This document shows, in pieces, positions 16,728-25,114 of a stretch of 64,000 bases of DNA. This stretch comes from Sandaracinus sp964481145 (GTDB lineage Bacteria; Myxococcota_A; Polyangia; Polyangiales; Sandaracinaceae). A program made the position numbers and the translations under genes. Position 1 is the first letter of the stretch. Every line of letters starts with the position of its first letter. The notes beneath the pieces were generated by a model. It saw only the letters and a program-made list of their open reading frames with translations, did no database searches and had not been told where the DNA came from. The DNA is taken from assembly GCA_964481145.1 (NCBI GenBank), contig CAYZTA010000015.1, positions 37,894 to 101,893 on the forward strand, read 5' to 3'.

Positions 16728-18653
16728 ATGAACATCGCCAGCGAGCTGGACCCGACGATCGAGGCGCGTATGGAAGCGATCGCTCACAGGGTCCGGTCTG
16801 GTTTCTCCACGCGAGCCACGATCCTGCCCGATCAGGCGCGACTCGATGTCGAGAGGAAAAGCGCCGCGAACTTGATTCAGCAGCTCAAGAGCCATGCTGC
16901 CATCGAGCTCGGGCGCACCCTCGGCGAGGGCGGAATGGGGGTCGTGCATGTGGCTCGACAGGTCGCGCTCGGACGCGAAGTCGCCGTCAAGACGCTCAAG
17001 GAAGATGCGCGCTCCGAAGCGGCCACGCTGAAGCTTCTGCAAGAAGCTTGGTTGACGGGCGCGCTCGAGCACCCGAACGTGGTTCCGATCCACGACATCT
17101 CACTCGACGAGAACGGTCATCCGCGGATCGTGCTGAAGAAGATCGCCGGCGCGAATTGGTCCCAGCTGATGCACGACGACGAAACGATCCGAAAGCGCTT
17201 CGTCGTACAAGACCCATTCGAGTGGAATCTCCGCATCCTGATGCAGGTGTGCAACGCCATTCACTTCGCACATGCACGAGGAATCCTTCATCGCGATCTG
17301 AAGCCGGACAACATCATGATCGGCGAGTTCGGCGAGGTGTATGTGCTCGATTGGGGCATCGCCGTGTCGCTCGTGAATGATGGCACCGGACGGTTGCCGC
17401 TCGCGCAGCATGCGACCGAAATTGCAGGCACACCGGCCTATATGGCGCCTGAAATGCTGGGCGGAAAAGAAGGGCTGCTCACCCAGCGCACCGATGTTTA
17501 TCTGCTCGGCGCGCTGCTCTTCGAGATCATCGCGGGTCGGCCTCCACACGAAGGAACGACCATGATGGAGATGTTTCATGAAATCATGCGATCGCGGCCG
17601 CGTCTGCCAGAGTCCACTCCGGACGACCTCGCCCGCATCGTCTTGCGCGCGATGGATCCCGACCCCGACGCGCGCTTCGAAACGGCGGCGCAGCTGCGCC
17701 TCGCGCTCTCGGGCTTTCTCGATCATCGCGGCTCACTGAAGCTCGTGTCCGAGGCCGAGCATCGTCTCGCCGAAATGGACAAGGCGAAGGCGTCGGATGC
17801 CACGGGACCGGACGAGAAGAGGCTGCGTCTCTATCATCTCTTTGGTGAGTGCCGCTTCGGTTTCCTCGAGGCGCTCGAGATCTGGCGGGAGAATGCGCGT
17901 GCACGAGCGGGGTTACAACGTGCCATCTCGGTGATGATCGAGTTCGAACTCGAGGAGAACGATCCCAAAGCAGCGGCGCTCTTGATGGCCGAGATGGAAG
18001 ATGCGCCCAGCGATCTGGCGCATCGCGTGAGTGAGGCCAAGAAGTTTTGGGAGGCGGAGGAGCGGCGCCGCACGGAGCTCGCGCGCGATTATGATCCGTC
18101 GATCGGCCTCCGAACGCGCAGGTTGATCGGGATCCTCTTCGGCGCGATGTGGAGTCTGCTTCCGTTCGCTGCGTATTTCTGGGAAGAGCGCCACGGAGGC
18201 AATTACCAGCGGGCGATCGTGAGTTCGATCGTCTTGACCGCTCTGTCGATTGCGCTCGCGTTCTGGGCGCGTGATTCGCTTTCACGCACGGCGATCAACC
18301 GACGTCTGATCGGGGCGATTGGCGTGGGGCTCGGAGCGCAGATCGGAATCTTTGGTGCGATGTCCGTGATCGGCATCGATTACGAGCTCGGCCGCCCCAT
18401 CATGTGCGGAGTTCATGCGCTGATCGCACTTCTGATCGCGAGCACGATCGAAGCTCTTCTTTGGCCGAGCGCGATCCTCTTCACGATGGGCTTTGCGATA
18501 AGCGTGTTCTATCCTCGCATCGCCTATCTGATCGAAGCCACCGTGAACCTCTTTCTGATTGCCAATATCGGAGTGATTTGGACGAACCTAAGGGGTCGGG
18601 TTCGGGGCTCTTCGGATGAAGGAGGTTCCGATGTGAGGTACGGTGACTCGTAA
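16728..18653 (+). CDS. membrane Ser/Thr protein kinase (Hanks type)
   Basis: The 641-residue protein has an N-terminal kinase domain (about 58-330): glycine loop GEGGMG at 66-71, catalytic lysine K88, HRDLKPDN at 188-195 and DWG (in place of DFG) at 208-210. A charged helical linker follows. The C-terminal part holds about six membrane helices from residue 465 onward. The layout puts the kinase in the cytoplasm. No extracellular sensor domain is visible, so any stimulus must reach it through the membrane part or a partner. Its stop overlaps the start of the FG-GAP lipoprotein gene (TAATG), so the two are translationally linked. Confidence 0.92.
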   Translation: MNIASELDPTIEARMEAIAHRVRSGFSTRATILPDQARLDVERKSAANLIQQLKSHAAIELGRTLGEGGMGVVHVARQVALGREVAVKTLKEDARSEAATLKLLQEAWLTGALEHPNVVPIHDISLDENGHPRIVLKKIAGANWSQLMHDDETIRKRFVVQDPFEWNLRILMQVCNAIHFAHARGILHRDLKPDNIMIGEFGEVYVLDWGIAVSLVNDGTGRLPLAQHATEIAGTPAYMAPEMLGGKEGLLTQRTDVYLLGALLFEIIAGRPPHEGTTMMEMFHEIMRSRPRLPESTPDDLARIVLRAMDPDPDARFETAAQLRLALSGFLDHRGSLKLVSEAEHRLAEMDKAKASDATGPDEKRLRLYHLFGECRFGFLEALEIWRENARARAGLQRAISVMIEFELEENDPKAAALLMAEMEDAPSDLAHRVSEAKKFWEAEERRRTELARDYDPSIGLRTRRLIGILFGAMWSLLPFAAYFWEERHGGNYQRAIVSSIVLTALSIALAFWARDSLSRTAINRRLIGAIGVGLGAQIGIFGAMSVIGIDYELGRPIMCGVHALIALLIASTIEALLWPSAILFTMGFAISVFYPRIAYLIEATVNLFLIANIGVIWTNLRGRVRGSSDEGGSDVRYGDS

Positions 18654-20539
18654 TGCGCACTGCTTTCTTGGGATGGTTTGCTTTCTTAGGGCTTCTTGGA
18701 TGCAATTTCATCGATGATTTCGGTCGATTTACCTTCGATGAGGATGCTGCGGTGGCGCTTGATGCCGATATCGACGGCGGCCACACGACAGATGGCGCGA
18801 TGGACGCGCACGACGCAACGATCGATTCGGGCATCGCGGACGCCGCGATTTGCGAAGATCGTTGCAGCGAAGGACAGACTGAATGTCGCGGCACACACAT
18901 CGTCACGTGCGGCGTGAGCCTCACGGGATGTCTCGATTGGGGGCCCGAGCTCATGTGCCAAACACCACCTCCGGTGGAATGTATCGACGACGTTCTCCGG
19001 AGCACTCCATCGTCAGGCGTTTGCGCGAGTGACGTGTGCGTATATGCGTCGCAGATCGACATCACGTGTTCGCATGGATGCGCTGGGCGAAGTTGCACGC
19101 TCGAGCTCGATCTTTATGCAAAGGCGTCGAACGCAGATCCCGAAGATCTCTTCGGTGTGGCGGTGGCCATTTCGGCGGATGGCACGACCATGGCCGTGGG
19201 CGCTTCTGAAGAGGCTTCGGTGGGGCGAGGGGTCGACGCAGATCCAACGAACAACACCGGTGATCGAAATGGAGCGGTGTACGTGTTTCGTCGAAGCGCC
19301 GGAGGGAGCTGGATTCAAGAGGCGTACATCAAGGCTTCGAACACCAGCAACGCGGACTACTTTGGGGAGGCGGTGGCTCTCTCTGCCGATGGCTCCACGC
19401 TCGTCGTGGGCGCATGGGGAGAATCATCATCGGCCCGTGGAATCAACGGCGAACGCGACAATGACGATGCGATGTGGAGCGGCGCGGTGTTCGTGTTCGA
19501 GCGAGCCGCGGACGGTCGTTGGTCTGAAGAGGCGTTCATCAAAGCTTCCAACGCAGATCCGGATGATCGGTTCGGGAGTGCAGTTGCGATCTCTCATGAT
19601 GGTACGGTGCTGGCCGTCGGCGCATGGGGCGAGGATTCGGCGGCGGGTGGGGTGAACGGAAATCAGGACAGCAACACGCTCAGACAGAGCGGAGCCGTCT
19701 ATTTATTTCGGCGAGGCGCGAGTGAAACTTGGAATCAGGAGGCCTATTTCAAGGCGTCGAACCCTGACCCAGGCGATAATTTTGGATGGTCGCTCGCGCT
19801 TTCAGGAGATGGCGCGATGCTGGCGGTCGGCGCCTGGAACGAATCGTCGCCTGCCCGTGGCATCGACGGGGATCAGAACAACGGCCAACTCGATACGGGT
19901 GCGGTGTATGTGTTTCGGGCAATCGCAAGCGACTGGATGCAGGAGGCTTACGTCAAAGCGTCCAATACCGATGCAGGCGATGGGTTCGGGTATTCAGTCT
20001 CGCTCTCGGCGGACGGCACGGTGCTCGCGGTGGGGGCGCGTTTCGAAGATTCGACAGCCCGTGGAATCGGTGGCGATGAATCGATGAATTCGGCCGCAGG
20101 AAGCAATACGGGGGCGGTCTATGTGTTTCGGAGGAGCGCCGAGACATGGGCTCAGGAAGCGTACGTCAAGAGTTCGAACCCTCGAGCGAACGATCGTTTT
20201 GGTTGGTCGGTGTCGCTTTCTCCCGATGGAACACGGCTCGCGGTCGGGTCGCCTTTCGAAGACTCGGCCGCGCGAGGGACAGGTGGCGATCAAGAAAGCA
20301 GCGCAGCGACCGATAGTGGCGCGGTCTACCTGTTTCGCTGGAGCAGCGGCTGGGTACAGGAAGCCTACGTGAAGGCATCGAATACGGACGCGAATGACGA
20401 GTTTGGTTGCGCCGTTGCGCTTTCATCCGACGTGCTCGTCGTGGGCGCGAGGAAAGAAGATTCGGGCGCTCGAGGCATCGACGGCGATCAAACGAGCAAC
20501 TCGTCTCGCGACAGCGGTGCTGTTTACGTGTATCGCTGA
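18653..20539 (+). CDS. FG-GAP seven-repeat lipoprotein
   Basis: The 628-residue lipoprotein (LGLLGC, Cys17) has an Asp-rich linker, a small cysteine-rich domain (about 68-152), and then seven repeats of about 55-60 residues. Each carries KASN...FGxAVALSxDG, LAVGAxxEDSxARG and GAVYVF. Seven such FG-GAP units should fold into an integrin-alpha-like propeller, a binding surface that often needs calcium. It starts within the stop codon of the membrane kinase gene, so they are probably made together. A receptor-kinase relation is possible but unproven. The last 16 bases overlap the convergent Nudix gene. Confidence 0.88.
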   Translation: MRTAFLGWFAFLGLLGCNFIDDFGRFTFDEDAAVALDADIDGGHTTDGAMDAHDATIDSGIADAAICEDRCSEGQTECRGTHIVTCGVSLTGCLDWGPELMCQTPPPVECIDDVLRSTPSSGVCASDVCVYASQIDITCSHGCAGRSCTLELDLYAKASNADPEDLFGVAVAISADGTTMAVGASEEASVGRGVDADPTNNTGDRNGAVYVFRRSAGGSWIQEAYIKASNTSNADYFGEAVALSADGSTLVVGAWGESSSARGINGERDNDDAMWSGAVFVFERAADGRWSEEAFIKASNADPDDRFGSAVAISHDGTVLAVGAWGEDSAAGGVNGNQDSNTLRQSGAVYLFRRGASETWNQEAYFKASNPDPGDNFGWSLALSGDGAMLAVGAWNESSPARGIDGDQNNGQLDTGAVYVFRAIASDWMQEAYVKASNTDAGDGFGYSVSLSADGTVLAVGARFEDSTARGIGGDESMNSAAGSNTGAVYVFRRSAETWAQEAYVKSSNPRANDRFGWSVSLSPDGTRLAVGSPFEDSAARGTGGDQESSAATDSGAVYLFRWSSGWVQEAYVKASNTDANDEFGCAVALSSDVLVVGARKEDSGARGIDGDQTSNSSRDSGAVYVYR

Positions 20540-20970
20540 AGGGCTTTGACAGCGAACTGATATACGTTGTGGGGGGCCATGGACCATGGGCCATCCTCGA
20601 GCGTGACCCAACGCCATTCGGTGAACTCCTCGTTGGGCTCGACGAGATCGGTCGTGACATCGATCACGAAGACGAAATTCATGTGAAGACCTTTGCTCCC
20701 TGCGATGTGTTCTTCATAGCCGAGGAGCCCAGGTGGAGCGCCTTCGATGTCTGAGACGATCGGGAACTCTCCCTCGAGACCGGTTTCTTCGCGCAGCTCT
20801 CGAATGGCCGCTTCGAGCGGTGTTTCGTGCGGCTCGAGCTCGCCTCCTGGAGGGAGCCACTTGTCCAAGCGCTTGTGTTTGATCAAGAGCAGGCGATTGC
20901 CGTGGCGTGGATACACGGCGATGGAGAATGCACGTCGCATGAGGGGCGGCATTGTGGCGCGTCCATTCAC
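20524..20970 (-). CDS. Nudix hydrolase
   Basis: The 148-residue protein has a complete Nudix box at 42-67. The GX5EX7REUXEEXGU pattern is met by G43, E49, R57, E58, E61, E62 and G64. The family cleaves nucleoside diphosphates linked to another group, using Mg2+ held by these glutamates. Substrate cannot be told from sequence. Its start (ATG at 20970) overlaps the stop of the lipoprotein gene upstream in ATGA, so both are in one operon. ATGs at 20952 and 20940 are weaker alternatives. Confidence 0.9.
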   Translation of the reverse strand: MNGRATMPPLMRRAFSIAVYPRHGNRLLLIKHKRLDKWLPPGGELEPHETPLEAAIRELREETGLEGEFPIVSDIEGAPPGLLGYEEHIAGSKGLHMNFVFVIDVTTDLVEPNEEFTEWRWVTLEDGPWSMAPHNVYQFAVKALQRYT

Positions 20971-22934
20971 TCTTGTCCCTCACTGATTCGCGCGATGTAG
21001 GGGCGGGCTTGGAGCACGACGATCTCGCGATTGGGACCGCGTACGAGGAACTCGGCGTCGACCGCCAACTCGGGATCTCCACCCCAGCGCGGGACGAAAT
21101 GCGCATGCAGGAGCGCGAGCACTTCGGCGAGCGCGAGCAGATCCGCTTCGCGCAAGAGAGGCTGTCCATTCATGCGCGTGCTCCGCGAAAGAAGCTCGCT
21201 CTCCATCACTTCGCTATAGGTATAGATGAGATGTTGCTCGGGGATTTCGTCGCCCGCCGCGCCAGTGACGCTGCCTCCACGTGGCTCGGCGTTGATGAAA
21301 TATCCAGGCCTCCCTCGGAAAAACGGGTTCGTGCTGATGGCCACTCCATTGGCGATCGCATCCCCCAAAAAAGGCTGAACGAGGACAGCCATCGCCACTC
21401 GGGCGTGATCGACCCGATACCAACGTCGTTCTTCGAAGGCGCTTTGCGTCCATACGCTTGCCCAGACTTCACGAATCGCATTCGCGAGCTCTTCGTCGCT
21501 GGCCGAGGCACTGACGATCACACTTTGGTAAAGCCCCGCTCCACTTTGATGGAGGAGATCTTCGACGTTGGTGCTCGAGCGGAAGATCCACCGTTGCCCG
21601 TCGCGGGTGCGGTGTCGTAGCTCCTGAACGAGCGAAGGATCGACGGGAGCCATTCGAATCCTCTGACGCACCGATTCGAGGGTGGGACTCTCAACGGATG
21701 AATGCGTGAGCATTTCGGCGATCTCGTCATCGATGTCGGCATTCATCAGATGCGAAACATACCGAGCGAAAGGCACGACGAAGCCGCCAGGGGTCCGAAT
21801 GGCGCCTCCGATGCGACACGTTTCGCCGAGCTGGGATGCTTTGGCGCCGGCGAAGTCGACGTGTTCGAGCCGGAGCTGACAGACCGGAACGAGCCGCTGT
21901 CGACTGAGATCGAGCGGAGGAGTCGATGGCGCGGAAGGACGCCTTTGCGCCCAGCTCGCCTCCGCCTCCGAGATCCTCGCCGCGCGCACGGAGAACTCTT
22001 GAGCGCCCACTTGGAGCTCGACGAGCTGACCTTCGAGCGCGCGCAGCTCGGGGTGCTCGAGCGCACCTCGGAGCGCCATGTTCGGCGTGTTGCGACTCGC
22101 GCTCGAGACGGCGATATGACCGAGGGGGGCTTGGAGCTCTGCTGTGATGAGCCCGCTCGTGATCGGGATCTCGTCGGGAACGTGTTCGAGGACGAGGATC
22201 TCGTCGGGTCTGGCGGATTGAACATCGAGTGAGCCCCGAACGAAGCGCAACGTGCCGTATCCGCTTCCCAACGTGAGCGGCTGATAGCGAATGCCTGCGA
22301 AGACGGTGTTTGCGTCGGTGATGGGAAGACGATCGCGCAACGACGCAATCGAGCGTTCGTGGAGTTCCGAGAGAGGACGAAAGGTGAGTCGAACTCCGAC
22401 CCAAAGCGCGCTTCGGATCTGTTCGAAGAGTCGCACGATGCGTTCCCCAGAGAGCGTGTCGCCGCTGATGAGCTCGAGCGTGAACAGGTCTGAATCGAGA
22501 TAGTGTGTGACGGTGCCGAGCTCGAATCGACGTTCCGGTCTTCGGTATTCGCGGGCATTGAAGAGCTCGTGATCGTGAGGAGAAGCGCCGACCCCCAATC
22601 GATCACGCGCGAAGAAATAGTGAATCTCCCAGCGCTCGGTATCGATGAAGAAGAGGCGTCGTTCGTCTTCCAAGTCGACGAGGAATTTCACGACCTCGGT
22701 GCGCGCCGTAGGAGAAGTCGAGGGCCGCGCGGCGAGGGCGAGCCACGTCTCGACATCCGGAATCGTGTGTGAGAATTCGAGACGCGCGCGGGGAATGGAC
22801 GCTTCGCCTTCGCGCGACGCGGCGGATTCTGGATGAGGCGCAGGGACGAGGATGGCGGGCGCAGGGCGGCTTTCGACCGTTCCTGCACAACCTGCGAGGA
22901 AGAGCAACAACGCTGCCCGATCGATTGGAAACAT
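20967..22934 (-). CDS. lipoprotein with PPDK/PEP-synthase N-terminal (ATP-grasp-like) domain
   Basis: The 655-residue protein starts with a lipoprotein signal (LFLAGC, Cys16) and an unrecognised N-terminal half of about 330 residues. Its C-terminal half resembles the nucleotide-binding domain of pyruvate phosphate dikinase and PEP synthase: FAGAKASQLG, TPGGFVVPF, FRSSTNVEDL, GLYQSVIV, then a late AEFLVRGPNREIVVLQARPY. The phosphohistidine and PEP/pyruvate domains of those enzymes are missing. An ATP-binding fold on a predicted lipoprotein is odd, because ATP is scarce outside the cytoplasm. Either the signal is misread or the domain has another role. It is coupled (ATGA) to the Nudix gene. 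Confidence 0.75.
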   Translation of the reverse strand: MFPIDRAALLLFLAGCAGTVESRPAPAILVPAPHPESAASREGEASIPRARLEFSHTIPDVETWLALAARPSTSPTARTEVVKFLVDLEDERRLFFIDTERWEIHYFFARDRLGVGASPHDHELFNAREYRRPERRFELGTVTHYLDSDLFTLELISGDTLSGERIVRLFEQIRSALWVGVRLTFRPLSELHERSIASLRDRLPITDANTVFAGIRYQPLTLGSGYGTLRFVRGSLDVQSARPDEILVLEHVPDEIPITSGLITAELQAPLGHIAVSSASRNTPNMALRGALEHPELRALEGQLVELQVGAQEFSVRAARISEAEASWAQRRPSAPSTPPLDLSRQRLVPVCQLRLEHVDFAGAKASQLGETCRIGGAIRTPGGFVVPFARYVSHLMNADIDDEIAEMLTHSSVESPTLESVRQRIRMAPVDPSLVQELRHRTRDGQRWIFRSSTNVEDLLHQSGAGLYQSVIVSASASDEELANAIREVWASVWTQSAFEERRWYRVDHARVAMAVLVQPFLGDAIANGVAISTNPFFRGRPGYFINAEPRGGSVTGAAGDEIPEQHLIYTYSEVMESELLSRSTRMNGQPLLREADLLALAEVLALLHAHFVPRWGGDPELAVDAEFLVRGPNREIVVLQARPYIARISEGQE

Positions 22935-23009
22935 ATCCTTCCGTGATACGGACGTACGAGGTGTTGAATGAGTCTACGTGGTCCATCCAAAAGAAGATGT
23001 GAAATCTGT

Positions 23010-23168
23010 TAGGGCGTGTCCGCATATTCCGGACCGAGCATGGCGAAGGGCGCAGAATCGCAGGCTAGGCGCGAGGAGGGAGCAGGCGATAGCCTGTGAC
23101 CGACGAGCAACAACGCATGCGATTCTGCGAACGAGCCAGGCGATGGGAGGATTTGCGGACACAACCCA
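23010..23168. mobile_element. MITE-like element, copy 1
   Basis: This is a 155-base non-coding element bounded on the left by TA and GGGCGTGTCCGCA, with an imperfect inverted copy on the right (TGCGGACACAACCC). It is almost identical to copy 2 at 26447-26605. Nested inside are inverted repeats at matching distances from both ends (CGCAGAATCGCA with TGCGATTCTGCG; CAGGCTA with TAGCCTG), so a transcript would fold along its whole length. It lies about 40 bases upstream of the Tat lipoprotein gene. The right end has decayed. Confidence 0.8.
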
Positions 23169-23209
23169 GGATCGGTCGTGCGAAGATGAGCCGAACCGAG
23201 GAGTGAGGA

Positions 23210-23731
23210 ATGTCGGACAAAGACGGAGCGCCAAAAAACAAAACACTCTCGGATGACGAGATCGTCAAGACACGCTGCGATGAACATGAAGAGGGCGTGT
23301 CACGTCGTTCGATGCTCGCTGCGTTGGGGGTTTTGGCTGGGGGTGCCGCCGCGGCGGTTTTGCCCGGATGTGTCGTGCGTCGTCCGGCGGTCGTCTACAC
23401 ACAGCCAGCACCGGCGACCGCACGCTATCGCACAGGTGTCACGGATGCGGACGGTGGCCCGTATGCCGATCCGGGTGGCTATGGTCGCGGTCAACGCGCG
23501 AACGGATATACGGGGCTGACGGATTCGGACGGTGGCCCGTACGCCGATCCGGGCGGCCATGGTCGAGGTGTGTATGGCCGTAGCAGTGGCGTGACGGACT
23601 CGGATGGCGGTCGTTACGCCGATCCTGTGGGCAATGGCCGCGGTGGCGCACGCGGCGGACATACGGGCATCACCGACTCGGATGGTGGCCCGTATGCCGA
23701 TCCTGCCGGCGCCGGCCGCGGCCGCTGGTAG
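23210..23731 (+). CDS. Tat-exported lipoprotein with four 20-residue repeats
   Basis: The 173-residue protein has a twin-arginine signal (SRRSMLAALG at 31-40) leading to a lipobox, LPGC at 51-54. It is therefore predicted to be exported folded by Tat and then lipidated. From residue 75 it consists of four repeats of the form TGxTDSDGGPYADPxGxGRG, starting at residues 75, 101, 126 and 152, with short variable spacers. The DxDGG core resembles calcium-binding loops, but no known fold can be named. GAGG precedes the ATG at 23210. A MITE copy ends about 40 bases upstream and may carry or replace part of its promoter. Confidence 0.75.
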   Translation: MSDKDGAPKNKTLSDDEIVKTRCDEHEEGVSRRSMLAALGVLAGGAAAAVLPGCVVRRPAVVYTQPAPATARYRTGVTDADGGPYADPGGYGRGQRANGYTGLTDSDGGPYADPGGHGRGVYGRSSGVTDSDGGRYADPVGNGRGGARGGHTGITDSDGGPYADPAGAGRGRW

Positions 23732-24211
23732 CTACTGAGCCAAGGATCGCTCGATGGCGCTCAGGATCTTCGTGTCGTCGGGCGTCACCTTCGGTGAGAA
23801 GCGCTCGAGGACCGAGCCCTCTCGGGAGACGAGGAATTTTTCGAAATTCCAAGCGACTTCATCTCCTCCCGTGGCGCCTTTGAGCCATTGATAGAGAGGA
23901 TGGGCGGTCTCGCCGTTCACATCGATCTTCGAGAAGAGCGGGAAGGTGACGCCGTAGCTGGTCTCACAGAACGTTTTGATTTCCGCCTCGGTGCCGGGCT
24001 CTTGACCCATGAACTGATTGCATGGGAAGCCGAGGATCTCGAGGCCACGATCATGATATTTTGTATAGATTTCTTGTAATTTTGCGTATTGAGGCGTGAG
24101 CCCGCATTGGCTCGCGACGTTGACGACGAGCACGGTTTTGCCACGGAAATCCGCGAGGCTTTTCGAGTCGCCGGAGAGGGTCTTGGCTGTGAAATCGTGA
24201 AGTGTACTCAT
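23732..24211 (-). CDS. glutathione peroxidase family (thiol peroxidase, Cys type)
   Basis: The 159-residue protein has the three family signatures: NVASQCGLTPQY with peroxidatic C36 in place of selenocysteine, GFPCNQFMGQEPG with the catalytic glutamine Q70, and WNFEKFLV with W121 and N122. Bacterial Cys-type members usually reduce lipid or hydrogen peroxide with thioredoxin rather than glutathione. There is no signal peptide, so it should be cytoplasmic. The start at 24211 is chosen because the conserved domain begins there; an ATG at 24259 would add 16 residues. It diverges from the methyltransferase gene with only about 40 bases between. Confidence 0.92.
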   Translation of the reverse strand: MSTLHDFTAKTLSGDSKSLADFRGKTVLVVNVASQCGLTPQYAKLQEIYTKYHDRGLEILGFPCNQFMGQEPGTEAEIKTFCETSYGVTFPLFSKIDVNGETAHPLYQWLKGATGGDEVAWNFEKFLVSREGSVLERFSPKVTPDDTKILSAIERSLAQ

Positions 24212-24252
24212 GGGGGCGACTCTTTGCGCCTCTGCGTGGTAGGTCAAGTCCC

Positions 24253-25080
24253 GTGACACGTACGGTTTTGAGTGACACGCGCTTCGGAGAGCTCAGCGAT
24301 GATGCCATCGCAGGCGATTTCCGCATTTGGCAGCGCATTCGTGGGCATCGTTATTCGCTCGACGATGTGGCGACCGCGTGGGAGGCCGCCCAGCTCGATC
24401 TTCCTCCTTCGCCGCGGCTGCTCGATCTCGGTTGTGGCATCGGCTCGGTGACGTTGATGTTGGCGCATGCGCTTCCGGGAGCGATGATCACAGGGATCGA
24501 AGCGCAGGAGATTTCGTTCGAGCTCGCACAGCGAAACATCACGCGCAATGAGCTCGATCCGAGGGTCGAGCTCGTGTTTGGCGATCTTCGTGAAGTGACG
24601 AAGGGGATGGAGCCGCAGTTCGAGCTGGTGACGGGCACGCCGCCGTATTTCGATCCGCAGAAGAGCTCTCCGTCGACGGATTCACAACGGACTCATGCGC
24701 GCCTCGAGATGCGCGGCGGCATCGAGGCCTATTTGCGCGCGGGCGCGCATGGTTTGAGTGCATCCGGGCGGATGGTGGTGTGCGGTGATGCGCGCAGGCC
24801 CGATCGCGTGCAGATGGGAGCGAACGCCGCCGGTCTTCGGTTGCTCGCGCGGCGTGATGTGGTGCCGCGCGCCGGAAAAGATGCGCTCTTTACGATTTGG
24901 ACACTCGCGCGAAGCGCAGGCGATACCCCGAGTGACGCGCTTTTCGAACACGAGCCGCTCGTGGCGCGCGATGAGAACGGCGCCCGAACCGAGCAAGCCC
25001 ACGCGCTTCGGCGGTTCTTTGGGCTGGAAGTGAACGAATCCGAAGCCCCGAGCCCACCCCTTCGGGTGAGAGGCTCCTGA
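24253..25080 (+). CDS. SAM-dependent methyltransferase, TrmN6/YfiC-like
   Basis: The protein (275 residues from a GTG at 24253; an in-frame ATG at 24202 would overlap the divergent gene) has a Rossmann methyltransferase core. LLDLGCGIGSVTLML is the SAM-binding motif I and TGTPPYFDP is a motif IV of the (N/D)PPY type, used for amino-group methylation. The RYSLDDVATAWEA segment before motif I resembles E. coli TrmN6/YfiC, which methylates A37 of tRNA-Val. I infer an adenine-N6 methyltransferase acting on RNA, but the T in place of N at the motif IV start leaves room for another substrate. Confidence 0.75.
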   Translation: MTRTVLSDTRFGELSDDAIAGDFRIWQRIRGHRYSLDDVATAWEAAQLDLPPSPRLLDLGCGIGSVTLMLAHALPGAMITGIEAQEISFELAQRNITRNELDPRVELVFGDLREVTKGMEPQFELVTGTPPYFDPQKSSPSTDSQRTHARLEMRGGIEAYLRAGAHGLSASGRMVVCGDARRPDRVQMGANAAGLRLLARRDVVPRAGKDALFTIWTLARSAGDTPSDALFEHEPLVARDENGARTEQAHALRRFFGLEVNESEAPSPPLRVRGS

Positions 25081-25114
25081 GCGCTCGAAAAGCGCTATAG
25101 AGGGGCACAGCATC

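Noticed and set aside
20967..22934. Calling this gene PEP synthase or pyruvate phosphate dikinase
   Set aside because: The phosphohistidine and PEP/pyruvate domains are absent and a lipoprotein signal is present.
23436..23730. Regularly spaced direct repeats that could suggest a CRISPR array
   Set aside because: The spacing follows codons, the units are all coding, and they encode the 20-residue protein repeats.
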